Shown here: piece by piece, positions 50,576 through 58,620 of the stretch | How the letters are laid out: the number at the start of each line of letters is the position of its first letter | Position numbering within the stretch: the first letter of the stretch is position 1 | From: Bacillota bacterium | Lineage (GTDB): Bacteria > Bacillota > Clostridia > Christensenellales > SZUA-584 | Reading direction: 5' to 3' | DNA: 64,000 bases | Assembly (NCBI GenBank): GCA_023460085.1 | Contig: JAEWRI010000012.1 | Span: forward strand, 1 to 64,000 | Made by a program: the position numbers and the translations under genes | The notes under the pieces: model-generated | The model's database searches: none | Told to the model about the DNA's origin: nothing | Seen by the model: only the letters and a program-made list of their open reading frames with translations

Positions 50576-51840
50576 TTCTCCTCTCCGTATAGTACGCTTT
50601 GCTTTGCGCTTGCCAGCGTAACGGTCCTCATCTCTCCCGGAGCGGCCTGCGCAGCGACGCGCACATACCGGCGGGAATAACCCTCCGCGCAGCCCGGATA
50701 CGTTGCGGAGTTCTCCTCGAACAGCACCTCGTCCTGATGCCCGGCAAGGCTTCGCAGATAATCCGTTTCCAGCGCTTCTCCCAGCGCGATGAGTTCCGAG
50801 GCACGGTGCTTCGCGGTGGCCTTATCCACGCGCGGGGTCATGTCGTACGCGCGCGTACCCTTTCGCGGCGAAAACGGAAACACATGCAGACGCGAAAACC
50901 CGCATTCCTGCACGAAATCCAGCGTTTCGCGATGCTCTTCCTCCGTCTCGCCCGGAAACCCAGCGATCACATCGGTGGTGATGCCTGGCAGCTCGAAGTG
51001 CGCGCGCAGTTCGCGCAGAAAGGCAAGATATTCGGCGGCGGTATATCGTCGCGCCATGCGCTTCAGCACCGTATCCGAACCGCTCTGCAGCGAGATGTGG
51101 AAATGCGGACAGAAGCTGTTAACGGAAGCGATGCGCTTCACAAAATCATGTGAAAACCGATCGGGTTCCAGTGATCCCAGCCGGATGCGCGTGCCCAGTC
51201 CGTCCAACGCGCGGATGACGTCCGCGATATCGTGCCCGCCGTCTTCATACGCCGCAACGTGTATGCCCGTAAGCACCAGCTCCTTCGCGCCGCCCTCGAC
51301 GAGGGTTTCGCCTTCGCTGATGATCTCTGCCAGCGCCCGGGAGCGCGAACGTCCGCGCACATATGGGATGATGCAGTAGCTGCAGAAGTTATCGCAGCCC
51401 TCCTGCACCTTGAGTACGCCGCGCGTATGCGCGCCGGTGTCGGTAACGCGCAACGGCTCGTACCCGCAGCCCGCAATGTCGTGCGTCGCGTCCAGTTTCT
51501 CTTCGCCGGACAGCAGCCTTTCGGCTACCTCAACGACATGGCTTCTGCCATCCGTGCCGACCACGGCATCCACGCCTTCCATCGTCAGCAGCTCCGCCGC
51601 GCCGCGCTGCGCGAGACAGCCTGCCACAATCACCTTGGCCGTACGTGCCGCGCGGCGTATCATCGCGCGCGACTTCTTATCGGCCACCGCCGTCACGGTG
51701 CATGTAACAATCAGCGCAATATCCGCGGGTTCCTCAAACTCAACCTCCGCGTATCCGCGCTGTAAGAAGAGCGCCCGCATCGCGGCCGCGTCATACGCGT
51801 TTACCTTGCAGCCCAGGGTACAGACCGAAAACGTCTTCAA
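50572..51840 (-). CDS. mtaB: tRNA (t6A37)-methylthiotransferase MtaB
   Basis: The 422-residue radical SAM enzyme converts t6A37 to ms2t6A37 in tRNAs. It has the N-terminal UPF0004 domain with Cys in LGCKVN, TCTVTAVADKKSR and AGCLAQRG. The radical SAM cluster CDNFCSYCIIPYVRGRSRSR and a TRAM domain at the C-terminus follow. The start is TTG at 51840, overlapping the rsmE stop as TTGA. Confidence 0.95.
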   Translation of the reverse strand: MKTFSVCTLGCKVNAYDAAAMRALFLQRGYAEVEFEEPADIALIVTCTVTAVADKKSRAMIRRAARTAKVIVAGCLAQRGAAELLTMEGVDAVVGTDGRSHVVEVAERLLSGEEKLDATHDIAGCGYEPLRVTDTGAHTRGVLKVQEGCDNFCSYCIIPYVRGRSRSRALAEIISEGETLVEGGAKELVLTGIHVAAYEDGGHDIADVIRALDGLGTRIRLGSLEPDRFSHDFVKRIASVNSFCPHFHISLQSGSDTVLKRMARRYTAAEYLAFLRELRAHFELPGITTDVIAGFPGETEEEHRETLDFVQECGFSRLHVFPFSPRKGTRAYDMTPRVDKATAKHRASELIALGEALETDYLRSLAGHQDEVLFEENSATYPGCAEGYSRRYVRVAAQAAPGEMRTVTLASAKQSVLYGEEK

Positions 51841-52553
51841 TACTGCATCTGCCCCTTATCATAGAATATAGCGGACAGCACCGCGATACCCGCAGTCTCC
51901 GTGCGGAGAACGCGCGGGCCAAGCGTTGCGGAAACTCCCCCGACACCTCTCATCCTGTCCACCTCCGCTGCCTCGAAGCCGCCCTCCGGGCCAATGACCA
52001 CGCCGATATCGGAGAAATCGCCGCGCAGCGCCTCCCGCAGTGAGGTTTGCTTCTCTTCCTCCCAGCAGACAACCAGCCGCTCATGCCGCTTCATCCGCAT
52101 CATCGCCGCATCGAACGCCAGCACATCCGTCACTTCTGGCAGTACGGAACGCCCGCACTGCTTTACGGCAGCCAGCGCCACGCGCTTCAGCCGCGAAGCG
52201 TCGTCGGGCCTCTTGACGCAGCGCTTCGAGAGGAACGGCACGATGCCTGCCGCGCCCAGCTCTACCGCCTTCTGTACGATGTCCTCCATCTTGGCGGACT
52301 TTGGATATGCCTGATACAGCGTGACGCGGAGCGCCGGCTCTGTTGCGTTGCGCCCGCTGGAGATGACTTCCGCCTCCAGATCCACCCCCGCGCCCAGCAC
52401 GCGGCACTGGTAATCCACGCCGGTGCCGTCGAAAGCGATGAAAGTATCGCCCGGCTGCATGCGCAGAACATTCTTCATATGCTTCGCTTCGTCGCCACGG
52501 ATGAGCGCCCGGTTTCCCGCAATATCGGACGGTTCAGCATATGCCCGGTGCAT
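51837..52553 (-). CDS. rsmE: 16S rRNA (uracil1498-N3)-methyltransferase
   Basis: The 238-residue SPOUT enzyme has GDEAKHMKNVLRMQPGD at the N-terminus and the knotted C-terminal SAM site with VVIGPEGGFEAAEVDRM and LGPRVLRTETA. AAGGAG precedes the ATG, which lies inside the end of prmA (20-base overlap). Confidence 0.96.
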   Translation of the reverse strand: MHRAYAEPSDIAGNRALIRGDEAKHMKNVLRMQPGDTFIAFDGTGVDYQCRVLGAGVDLEAEVISSGRNATEPALRVTLYQAYPKSAKMEDIVQKAVELGAAGIVPFLSKRCVKRPDDASRLKRVALAAVKQCGRSVLPEVTDVLAFDAAMMRMKRHERLVVCWEEEKQTSLREALRGDFSDIGVVIGPEGGFEAAEVDRMRGVGGVSATLGPRVLRTETAGIAVLSAIFYDKGQMQY

Positions 52554-53460
52554 CGTCTCTCCTTGCCGCTACGGCGCGCCAGTCGCCCTGCGCCAGCGTT
52601 TCCACCGGCACAAGCCCGTGCGCCTTAAGCGATTCCGTCACCTCGTCCAGCCTGTCCGAAACCACGCCGGAAAGAATATAGACTCCGTCCGGCGCAAGGT
52701 AATTGCGGATATCCTCATTGAGGCGCATGACGATATCCGCAATGATGTTCGCGAGTATGATGTCGTACTGCTTCTTATCGGCGTTCTGAAGAAGGTCGGA
52801 GCGGCGGGTTTCAATATTCGCGCCGTTGTGCGCCGCGTTATCGCGCGCCACGCGCACGCTGACACCGTCGTAATCCAGCGCGACCACGCTGCCTGCGCCC
52901 AGCTTATCCGCCGCGATGGCAAGTATGCCGGAGCCGCACCCGACATCCATCACGGCTGCACCAGTCTTCATATGCTTCTGCAGCAGTTCCAGACACAGCC
53001 GCGTCGTCTCGTGATCTCCGGAACCAAACGCCATGCCGGGATCCATCTCTATCACAATATCATCCGCTTCCGGCATATAATCCTGCCAAGTAGGCTTAAT
53101 CACCACGCGTCCCGAAGCGCGAAATGTAGTAAAATGCCTGCGGAAATTCTCGTTCCAATCGGTGTCCGGTACGGTATCCACGGCGATCTCCAGCGTCCCC
53201 GAACCCTCGTCTGTCCCTCGCAATGTTTGAAGACGGGCACGGATGTCCTCATAGGCAGCCTCAAATCCGTCCTCGCCGAAATACGCTTTCACCGTAACAC
53301 CCGGCAAAGAGGCAAGATCTTCGGCCCATTCGTCGCCCTGGGGCTCAGGTACCCTTCCGCCGACCACTTCCGCACCGCCCGCGCCCGCATCAATCAGTAT
53401 TGACGCTACCACGTCCGCCGTCGCTTCGGTGGTAGCGACGCTCACCTGCATCCAATTCAT
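52534..53460 (-). CDS. prmA: Ribosomal protein L11 methyltransferase
   Basis: The 308-residue enzyme trimethylates L11. It has the PrmA-specific TFRASGRVVIKPTWQDYMP and MAFGSGDHETTRLCLELLQ, then the SAM-binding VMDVGCGSGILAIAADKLGA and ANIIADIVM. The start overlaps the dnaJ stop (ATGA). Confidence 0.96.
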   Translation of the reverse strand: MNWMQVSVATTEATADVVASILIDAGAGGAEVVGGRVPEPQGDEWAEDLASLPGVTVKAYFGEDGFEAAYEDIRARLQTLRGTDEGSGTLEIAVDTVPDTDWNENFRRHFTTFRASGRVVIKPTWQDYMPEADDIVIEMDPGMAFGSGDHETTRLCLELLQKHMKTGAAVMDVGCGSGILAIAADKLGAGSVVALDYDGVSVRVARDNAAHNGANIETRRSDLLQNADKKQYDIILANIIADIVMRLNEDIRNYLAPDGVYILSGVVSDRLDEVTESLKAHGLVPVETLAQGDWRAVAARRDDAPGIC

Positions 53461-54566
53461 TGTGCGTCCTCCGCCTGCCAGAATGCATCCTTCTCCTTCT
53501 TTCGGGACAGCTTATCAAACTGGCGAAGCAAATCCCGCTGCTTTTCACTGAGCTTTTGCGGTGTCTCCACGCGCACACGGACGTAAAGACTGCCTTTGCG
53601 TGAGGAATTGAGATGCTGTATTCCCTTGTCCTTCAGACGAAAGACCGTACCGGTTTGCGTTCCTTCCCCCATTTTGTACTTGGTCTTGCCCTCCAGCGTC
53701 GGAATGATAAGCTCCGCACCCAGCGCCGCGTCCGCAAAGGACACTGGCATATCCAGGTACAGATCGTAGCCCTCGCGCGTAAAGTGCGCATGAGGCTGTA
53801 CTGCGATGTAGAGCTGCAGATCGCCGGGTGGGCCCCCGCGCTGCCCTGCGGCGCCCTCGCCGCGCATATTCAGCACCTGCCCATTGTCGATACCCGCAGG
53901 GATGTTGATCTTAACGCGCTTCTGCTGCTTTCGGATTCCGCGTCCGCCGCAATCCGCGCAGGGCTCCTTGATGATGGACCCCCTTCCGCCGCAGTCCGGG
54001 CAGTCCACTACGTTGACAAAGCTGCCGAACGCGGTATTCCGCTGCTGACGGAATTGTCCTGTGCCGTTGCACGTATTGCAGGTTTTCGGCGAAGTCCCCG
54101 GCTTCGCGCCAGTACCGCCGCAAGTGTCGCACTTCACGTCCTTATTGAGCGTAATCTCCCGCTCCACACCGAACGCAGCCTCTTCAAAGGTGATACGCAG
54201 TTCCATGCGCATATCCGCGCCGCGCACCGGGCCGGTACGACTCCGCGATGTCCCCCCGCCAAAGAAGGTGTCGAAGATGTCCCCGAAACCGCCCATGAAA
54301 TCACCGAAACCGCCGAAACCACCCGCTCCGCCGCCCTCGAATGCGGCATGTCCATATCGGTCATATTGTCTGCGCTTATCTTCGTCGCTGAGCACAGAGT
54401 AGGCTTCGCTGACCTCTTTGAATTTATCAGCCGCCTCGTCCTTATTATCGCTGTTCACATCGGGATGATACTGCTTCGCGAGCCGCCGGTATGCCTTGCG
54501 GATGTCGTCCGCGCTGGCATCGCGCGTTACGCCCAGTATCTCGTAATAGTCTCTCTTCGCCGCCAA
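53457..54566 (-). CDS. dnaJ: Chaperone DnaJ (Hsp40)
   Basis: The protein (369 residues from TTG 54566) has the J domain (DYYEILGVTRDASADDIRKAYRRLAKQYHPD with HPD), a Gly/Phe region and four CxxCxGxG zinc repeats (CDTCGGTG, CNTCNGTG, CPDCGGRG, CADCGGRG). A substrate-binding C-terminal domain ends it. It stimulates DnaK. GAGGTGG lies eight bases before the TTG, whose product starts LAAKRDYYEIL as is usual; GTG codons at 54575 and 54578 overlap that SD and are less likely. Confidence 0.95.
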   Translation of the reverse strand: MAAKRDYYEILGVTRDASADDIRKAYRRLAKQYHPDVNSDNKDEAADKFKEVSEAYSVLSDEDKRRQYDRYGHAAFEGGGAGGFGGFGDFMGGFGDIFDTFFGGGTSRSRTGPVRGADMRMELRITFEEAAFGVEREITLNKDVKCDTCGGTGAKPGTSPKTCNTCNGTGQFRQQRNTAFGSFVNVVDCPDCGGRGSIIKEPCADCGGRGIRKQQKRVKINIPAGIDNGQVLNMRGEGAAGQRGGPPGDLQLYIAVQPHAHFTREGYDLYLDMPVSFADAALGAELIIPTLEGKTKYKMGEGTQTGTVFRLKDKGIQHLNSSRKGSLYVRVRVETPQKLSEKQRDLLRQFDKLSRKKEKDAFWQAEDAQ

Positions 54567-54621
54567 AATCTGCACCACCTCATGCGCCGTAGGCTATGCC
54601 CCGGGCCTTCATACATCGCTG

Positions 54622-54653
54622 AAAAGCCAAAGCGTTTTGTCGCTCTGGCTTTT
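54622..54653 (-). terminator. Hairpin terminator or processing site between dnaK and dnaJ
   Basis: AAAAGCCA-A-AGCG (54622-54634) pairs with CGCT-C-TGGCTTTT (54641-54653) around a 6-base loop. On the minus strand TTTT closes the stem. It could lower dnaJ expression relative to dnaK. Confidence 0.65.
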
Positions 54654-54695
54654 CAGGCATTTCATTATATCATATTACCGGGTGTTGAAAACGGT

Positions 54696-56564
54696 TTATT
54701 TGTTATTCTTGTCGTCGTCCACGACTTCATAATCCGCATCCACCACATCATCTTCTTTGGGCGCACTGCCCGCGTCCGCGCCCGGCTGCGCTCCGCCCTG
54801 GAAACCGCCGCCCGCCGCGTTCCCCTGCGCGTTGGCCTGGCTGTACACCTTGCCGAATACGTCGTACGACACCTGCGAGAGCGTATCGGTTGCAGCCTTG
54901 ATGGCATCGGTATCGGTGCCCGCCAGCGCGCTCTTAACGTTGGAAATCTCGGCATCAATCTTGCCCTTGTCTTCGCTGCTTACCTTGTCTCCCAAATCCT
55001 TTACCGTCTTCTCGGTCTGGAATACCAGCGAGTCGGCGGTGTTGCGAATCTCCACGCGCTCTTTTTCCTTCTTATCCTCAGCGGCAAACTTCTCGGCGTC
55101 CTTGACGGCTTTGTCGATGTCGTCCTTGGACATGTTGGTTGAAGCTGTGATTGTCACCTTCTGCTCATTGCCGGTGCCCAAATCCTTCGCCGATACGTGC
55201 ACGATGCCGTTGGCGTCGATATCAAAGCTGACTTCGATCTGCGGTACACCGCGCGGTGCCGGAGGAATCCCCGTCAGATTGAAGCGGCCCAGCGTCTTGT
55301 TGTGGGACGCCATCTCGCGTTCACCCTGCAGCACGTGAATTTCAACGCTCGTCTGTCCATCCGCCGCAGTGGAGAACACCTGGCTCTTTTTGGTAGGAAT
55401 GGTCGTGTTGCGCTCGATGAGCTTGGTGGATACGCCGCCCAGCGTCTCGATGCCCAGCGACAGCGGGGTTACATCCAGCAGCACGATGTCGTTGACCTCG
55501 CCGCCGATGACGCCCGCCTGTATGGCCGCGCCGACAGCCACGCACTCATCCGGGTTAATCCCCTTGTAAGGTTCCTTGCCCGTCAGTTCCTTCACCTTAT
55601 CCTGCACGGCGGGAATACGCGTGGAACCGCCAACAAGTATGACCTTCTTGAGATCGTTTGACGACACATTCGCGTCGGCCATCGCCTTGCGGGTAGGCTC
55701 CACGGTCGCCTGCACGAGATCCGACGTCAGTTCGTTGAACTTGGCACGCGTCAGCGTCATGTCAAGGTGCTTCGGGCCGGAGGCGTCTGCCGTGATGAAC
55801 GGCAGGTTGATACTCGCCTGCAGCACGCCGGAAAGCTCGATCTTGGCCTTTTCCCCGGCTTCCTTAATACGCTGCATCGCCATCTTGTCCTTGGAAAGGT
55901 CGATACCGCTGCTCTTTTTAAACTCCGATACGATGTAATCCATGACCTTCTGGTCGAAGTCGTCGCCGCCGAGGCGCGTGTTGCCGTTGGTCGCGAGCAC
56001 TTCAAATACACCGTCACCGATGTCCAGTATGGAAACGTCGAACGTGCCGCCGCCCAGGTCGAACACGAGTATCTTCTGCTCTTCTTCCTTGTCGATGCCG
56101 TAGGCCAGCGATGCCGCCGTGGGTTCGTTAATGATGCGCTGCACATTGAGGCCCGCTATCCTTCCCGCATCCTTCGTTGCCTGACGCTGGCTGTCGGAGA
56201 AATAAGCCGGAACCGTGATCACCGCGTCGGAAACTTTTTCGCCCAGGTACGCTTCCGCATCCGCTTTCAGCTTCTGCAGTATCATCGCCGAGATTTCCTG
56301 CGGCGTATAATTCTTGTCGTCGATATGAACCTTCCTGTCGGTACCCATATCGCGCTTGATGGAGCTGATCGTCCTGTCGGGGTTTGTGATCGCCTGATTC
56401 TTTGCCACTTTGCCCACAAGGCGCTCGCCCGTATTAGAAAATGCCACCACCGACGGTGTGGTACGGCTGCCCTCCGCGTTAACTATTACTGTAGGCTCGC
56501 CGCCTTCCATCACGGCGACGCACGAGTTTGTCGTTCCCAAATCGATACCAATAATTTTACCCAT
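54696..56564 (-). CDS. dnaK: Chaperone DnaK (Hsp70)
   Basis: The 622-residue Hsp70 starts GKIIGIDLGTTNSCVAVMEG and has the other ATPase signatures (VFDLGGGTFDVSIL, VILVGGSTRIPAVQ). A substrate-binding domain and a Gly/Asp-rich tail follow. It folds proteins with DnaJ and GrpE. GGGAGG precedes the ATG. Confidence 0.98.
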   Translation of the reverse strand: MGKIIGIDLGTTNSCVAVMEGGEPTVIVNAEGSRTTPSVVAFSNTGERLVGKVAKNQAITNPDRTISSIKRDMGTDRKVHIDDKNYTPQEISAMILQKLKADAEAYLGEKVSDAVITVPAYFSDSQRQATKDAGRIAGLNVQRIINEPTAASLAYGIDKEEEQKILVFDLGGGTFDVSILDIGDGVFEVLATNGNTRLGGDDFDQKVMDYIVSEFKKSSGIDLSKDKMAMQRIKEAGEKAKIELSGVLQASINLPFITADASGPKHLDMTLTRAKFNELTSDLVQATVEPTRKAMADANVSSNDLKKVILVGGSTRIPAVQDKVKELTGKEPYKGINPDECVAVGAAIQAGVIGGEVNDIVLLDVTPLSLGIETLGGVSTKLIERNTTIPTKKSQVFSTAADGQTSVEIHVLQGEREMASHNKTLGRFNLTGIPPAPRGVPQIEVSFDIDANGIVHVSAKDLGTGNEQKVTITASTNMSKDDIDKAVKDAEKFAAEDKKEKERVEIRNTADSLVFQTEKTVKDLGDKVSSEDKGKIDAEISNVKSALAGTDTDAIKAATDTLSQVSYDVFGKVYSQANAQGNAAGGGFQGGAQPGADAGSAPKEDDVVDADYEVVDDDKNNK

Positions 56565-56593
56565 GGATGCTTCCTCCCTTTATTTCAACTATA

Positions 56594-57202
56594 TTATTTG
56601 CTTACAGATACCATACTGTGCCGAAGCACTTTATCGTCCAGCGCGTAGCCCTTTTGCATTACGCCGGTGACGATGCCTGCCTGTTGGCCCTCCGCCGCGT
56701 CCTCCAGCGAAATGGCCTGATGTACATTCGGGTCGAACGCTTCTCCCAGCGCAGGTATTTCCTTCACGCCAAAGGACACTACGGCGTCTGCCAGCTGACG
56801 GTATACCATCTGCATGCCCTTGACAAAAGAGTCTTCACAATCCTCACCATAAGGCTCCAGCGCGCGTTCAAAATTGTCCAGAACCGGCAGTATTCTTGTA
56901 ACCACCTCCGCCTGTCCATCCCGATTGGCACATGCCGCCGCCGTCATGCTGCGTTTCTTGTAGTTGTTGAAGTCACTGAAGGTGCGAAGATATTTATCCT
57001 TAAAGTCGTCTCTTTCCTTCTCCGCGGCCTCCAGCGCCGCTTCCAGCCGATGACTGTGCTTTGCACCCTTCTTCTGATCTCTGGCCTCTGCGGCAGAAGC
57101 CGCATCCTGCTCCGCAGCCGCCTGCGGCTGCTCCTTCACTTCATTCGTTTCCGACTGCTCCACATCTCCCTGCTCTTTCGATTTATCCATTTCTTCGCTC
57201 AT
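56594..57202 (-). CDS. grpE: Nucleotide exchange factor GrpE
   Basis: The 202-residue protein has a charged, unstructured N-terminus, a long coiled coil (EAALEAAEKERDDFKDKYLRTFSDFNNYKKR) and the C-terminal wing (AFDPNVHQAISL, VMQKGYALDDKVLRHSMV). It releases ADP from DnaK. The ATG at 57202 is better spaced from GGCGG than the GTG three codons earlier. Confidence 0.96.
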   Translation of the reverse strand: MSEEMDKSKEQGDVEQSETNEVKEQPQAAAEQDAASAAEARDQKKGAKHSHRLEAALEAAEKERDDFKDKYLRTFSDFNNYKKRSMTAAACANRDGQAEVVTRILPVLDNFERALEPYGEDCEDSFVKGMQMVYRQLADAVVSFGVKEIPALGEAFDPNVHQAISLEDAAEGQQAGIVTGVMQKGYALDDKVLRHSMVSVSK

Positions 57203-57217
57203 CCGTATCACCGCCTT

Positions 57218-58258
57218 TTATTCGTCCGTCTCGATGAAATTTGTCAATATACTGTCAAGGCTGCTGCCGACATATCCCAGTATCGAAACAATTTTCGCAT
57301 AATCCATACGCGTGGGGCCAATCACACCGAATGAACCCAGTGCGCGCCCTCCCAGTTTGTACGTCGCGGTAACGACGCTCATATCATAAAGCTCCTGCGC
57401 TTCATTCTCTGTGCCGATGGTGATGGAAAATTCGAGCTGCGTCGCCTTTTTCATCATGTCATAGAGCATTTCCTTGGTCTCCAGCAGCGATACAAAGTTC
57501 TTCGCCCTGTCGAGGCTCATATACTCCGGATAGTCGATGATGTTCTGCGTACCCGAGAGCACGATGCCGCGCTCTCCCTGAGGTTCCACGCTGCTCTCTA
57601 TCACCTGCAGCACCTCAGCCACAAACCGCGCGTTCTCCTGTGCGCGATCGCGCACGCACGACACGAGATCCTGCTCCGCGTCCTCCAGCGTCTTGCCTGT
57701 CAGCTTGTCGGTCAGCATGTTGGATATCATCTCCAGGCAGTCGGGCGGAGTTCCTTCCGGTATCGTAATCATCGTATCCTTTACAAGGCCCGCGCTCGTT
57801 ACCACGAGAAGTATCGCCTTCTTCTCCGTAATACGCACGATCTGTATCCGCCGGATCTGCGACTTTTTGAGCTGCGGCTTCAACACCATAGAGATGTGGT
57901 GTGTGGTATCGGACAGCACCTGCGCGGCGCGCTCCATCACCTGCTCAATCTCTGATACGCGGTTCTCGAAATAGCCGCGGATACGCCGTGCTTCCTCCGA
58001 GTTCAGCCTTACCACGTTCATGAGCCTATCCACATAAAACCGGTACGCTTTGTTGGAGGGTACCCGCCCCGCCGAGGTATGGGGCTGCTCCAGATATCCC
58101 ATTTCCTCCAGATCGGCCATCTCGTTGCGTATCGTTGCCGAACTTAAATCGATGCCATGCTTCCTGGAAATCGTGCGCGAGCCAATCGGAAGGCCGGTCA
58201 TGATATAGTCGTCGATGACCGCTTTTAGAATATTCAGTTTCCTTTCATTCAATTCCAT
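57218..58258 (-). CDS. hrcA: Heat-inducible transcription repressor HrcA
   Basis: The 346-residue repressor starts MELNERKLNILKAVIDDYI and has the winged-helix segment (SSATIRNEMADLEEMGYLEQPHTSAGRVPS) and a GAF-like C-terminal domain. It binds the CIRCE element directly upstream and is itself kept active by GroEL. AAGGGAAGG precedes the ATG. Confidence 0.97.
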   Translation of the reverse strand: MELNERKLNILKAVIDDYIMTGLPIGSRTISRKHGIDLSSATIRNEMADLEEMGYLEQPHTSAGRVPSNKAYRFYVDRLMNVVRLNSEEARRIRGYFENRVSEIEQVMERAAQVLSDTTHHISMVLKPQLKKSQIRRIQIVRITEKKAILLVVTSAGLVKDTMITIPEGTPPDCLEMISNMLTDKLTGKTLEDAEQDLVSCVRDRAQENARFVAEVLQVIESSVEPQGERGIVLSGTQNIIDYPEYMSLDRAKNFVSLLETKEMLYDMMKKATQLEFSITIGTENEAQELYDMSVVTATYKLGGRALGSFGVIGPTRMDYAKIVSILGYVGSSLDSILTNFIETDE

Positions 58259-58275
58259 TTTCGCGCCTTCCCTTG

Positions 58276-58302
58276 TTAGCACTCATCCGCTTCGAGTGCT
58301 AA
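58276..58302. promoter_or_regulatory. CIRCE operator
   Basis: The inverted repeat TTAGCACTC (58276-58284), 9 bases, GAGTGCTAA (58294-58302) is a perfect CIRCE. It lies in the 5' untranslated region of the hrcA-dnaK operon, 17 bases before the hrcA ATG. Confidence 0.98.
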
Positions 58303-58314
58303 CACCATGCCATA

Positions 58315-58343
58315 AAAATAGCACTGAATGGTCAAAAAGTCAA
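58315..58343 (-). promoter_or_regulatory. Promoter of the hrcA-dnaK operon
   Basis: On the minus strand TTGACT (58343-58338) and TATTTT (58320-58315) are 17 bases apart. The CIRCE follows immediately, as in other Clostridia. The 58344-58620 region holds no gene that I recognise. Confidence 0.65.
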
Positions 58344-58620
58344 TAGCCTCGATTCTGTTCATACTTATTTTATAAATTGGCCATTCAGTTTCCTCTCGGG
58401 TTTTGTACCGGCAGGATATTAATGCCGATATGTCACTTGATACCAATAATGTAGTTTGTACATTATTTCTGGCGGTATTTCGGATATGCCTAATGTCCGA
58501 ACATTTTTTATCCGATAAACAGTTTAAGTGAACCACAAACTTGGCACCATGGGCGACGATGCCTTTGTGAGATTGTTTTTCAATCTGTCAGAGGCTTTTC
58601 TTATTTGGAGGGCAGATAAG

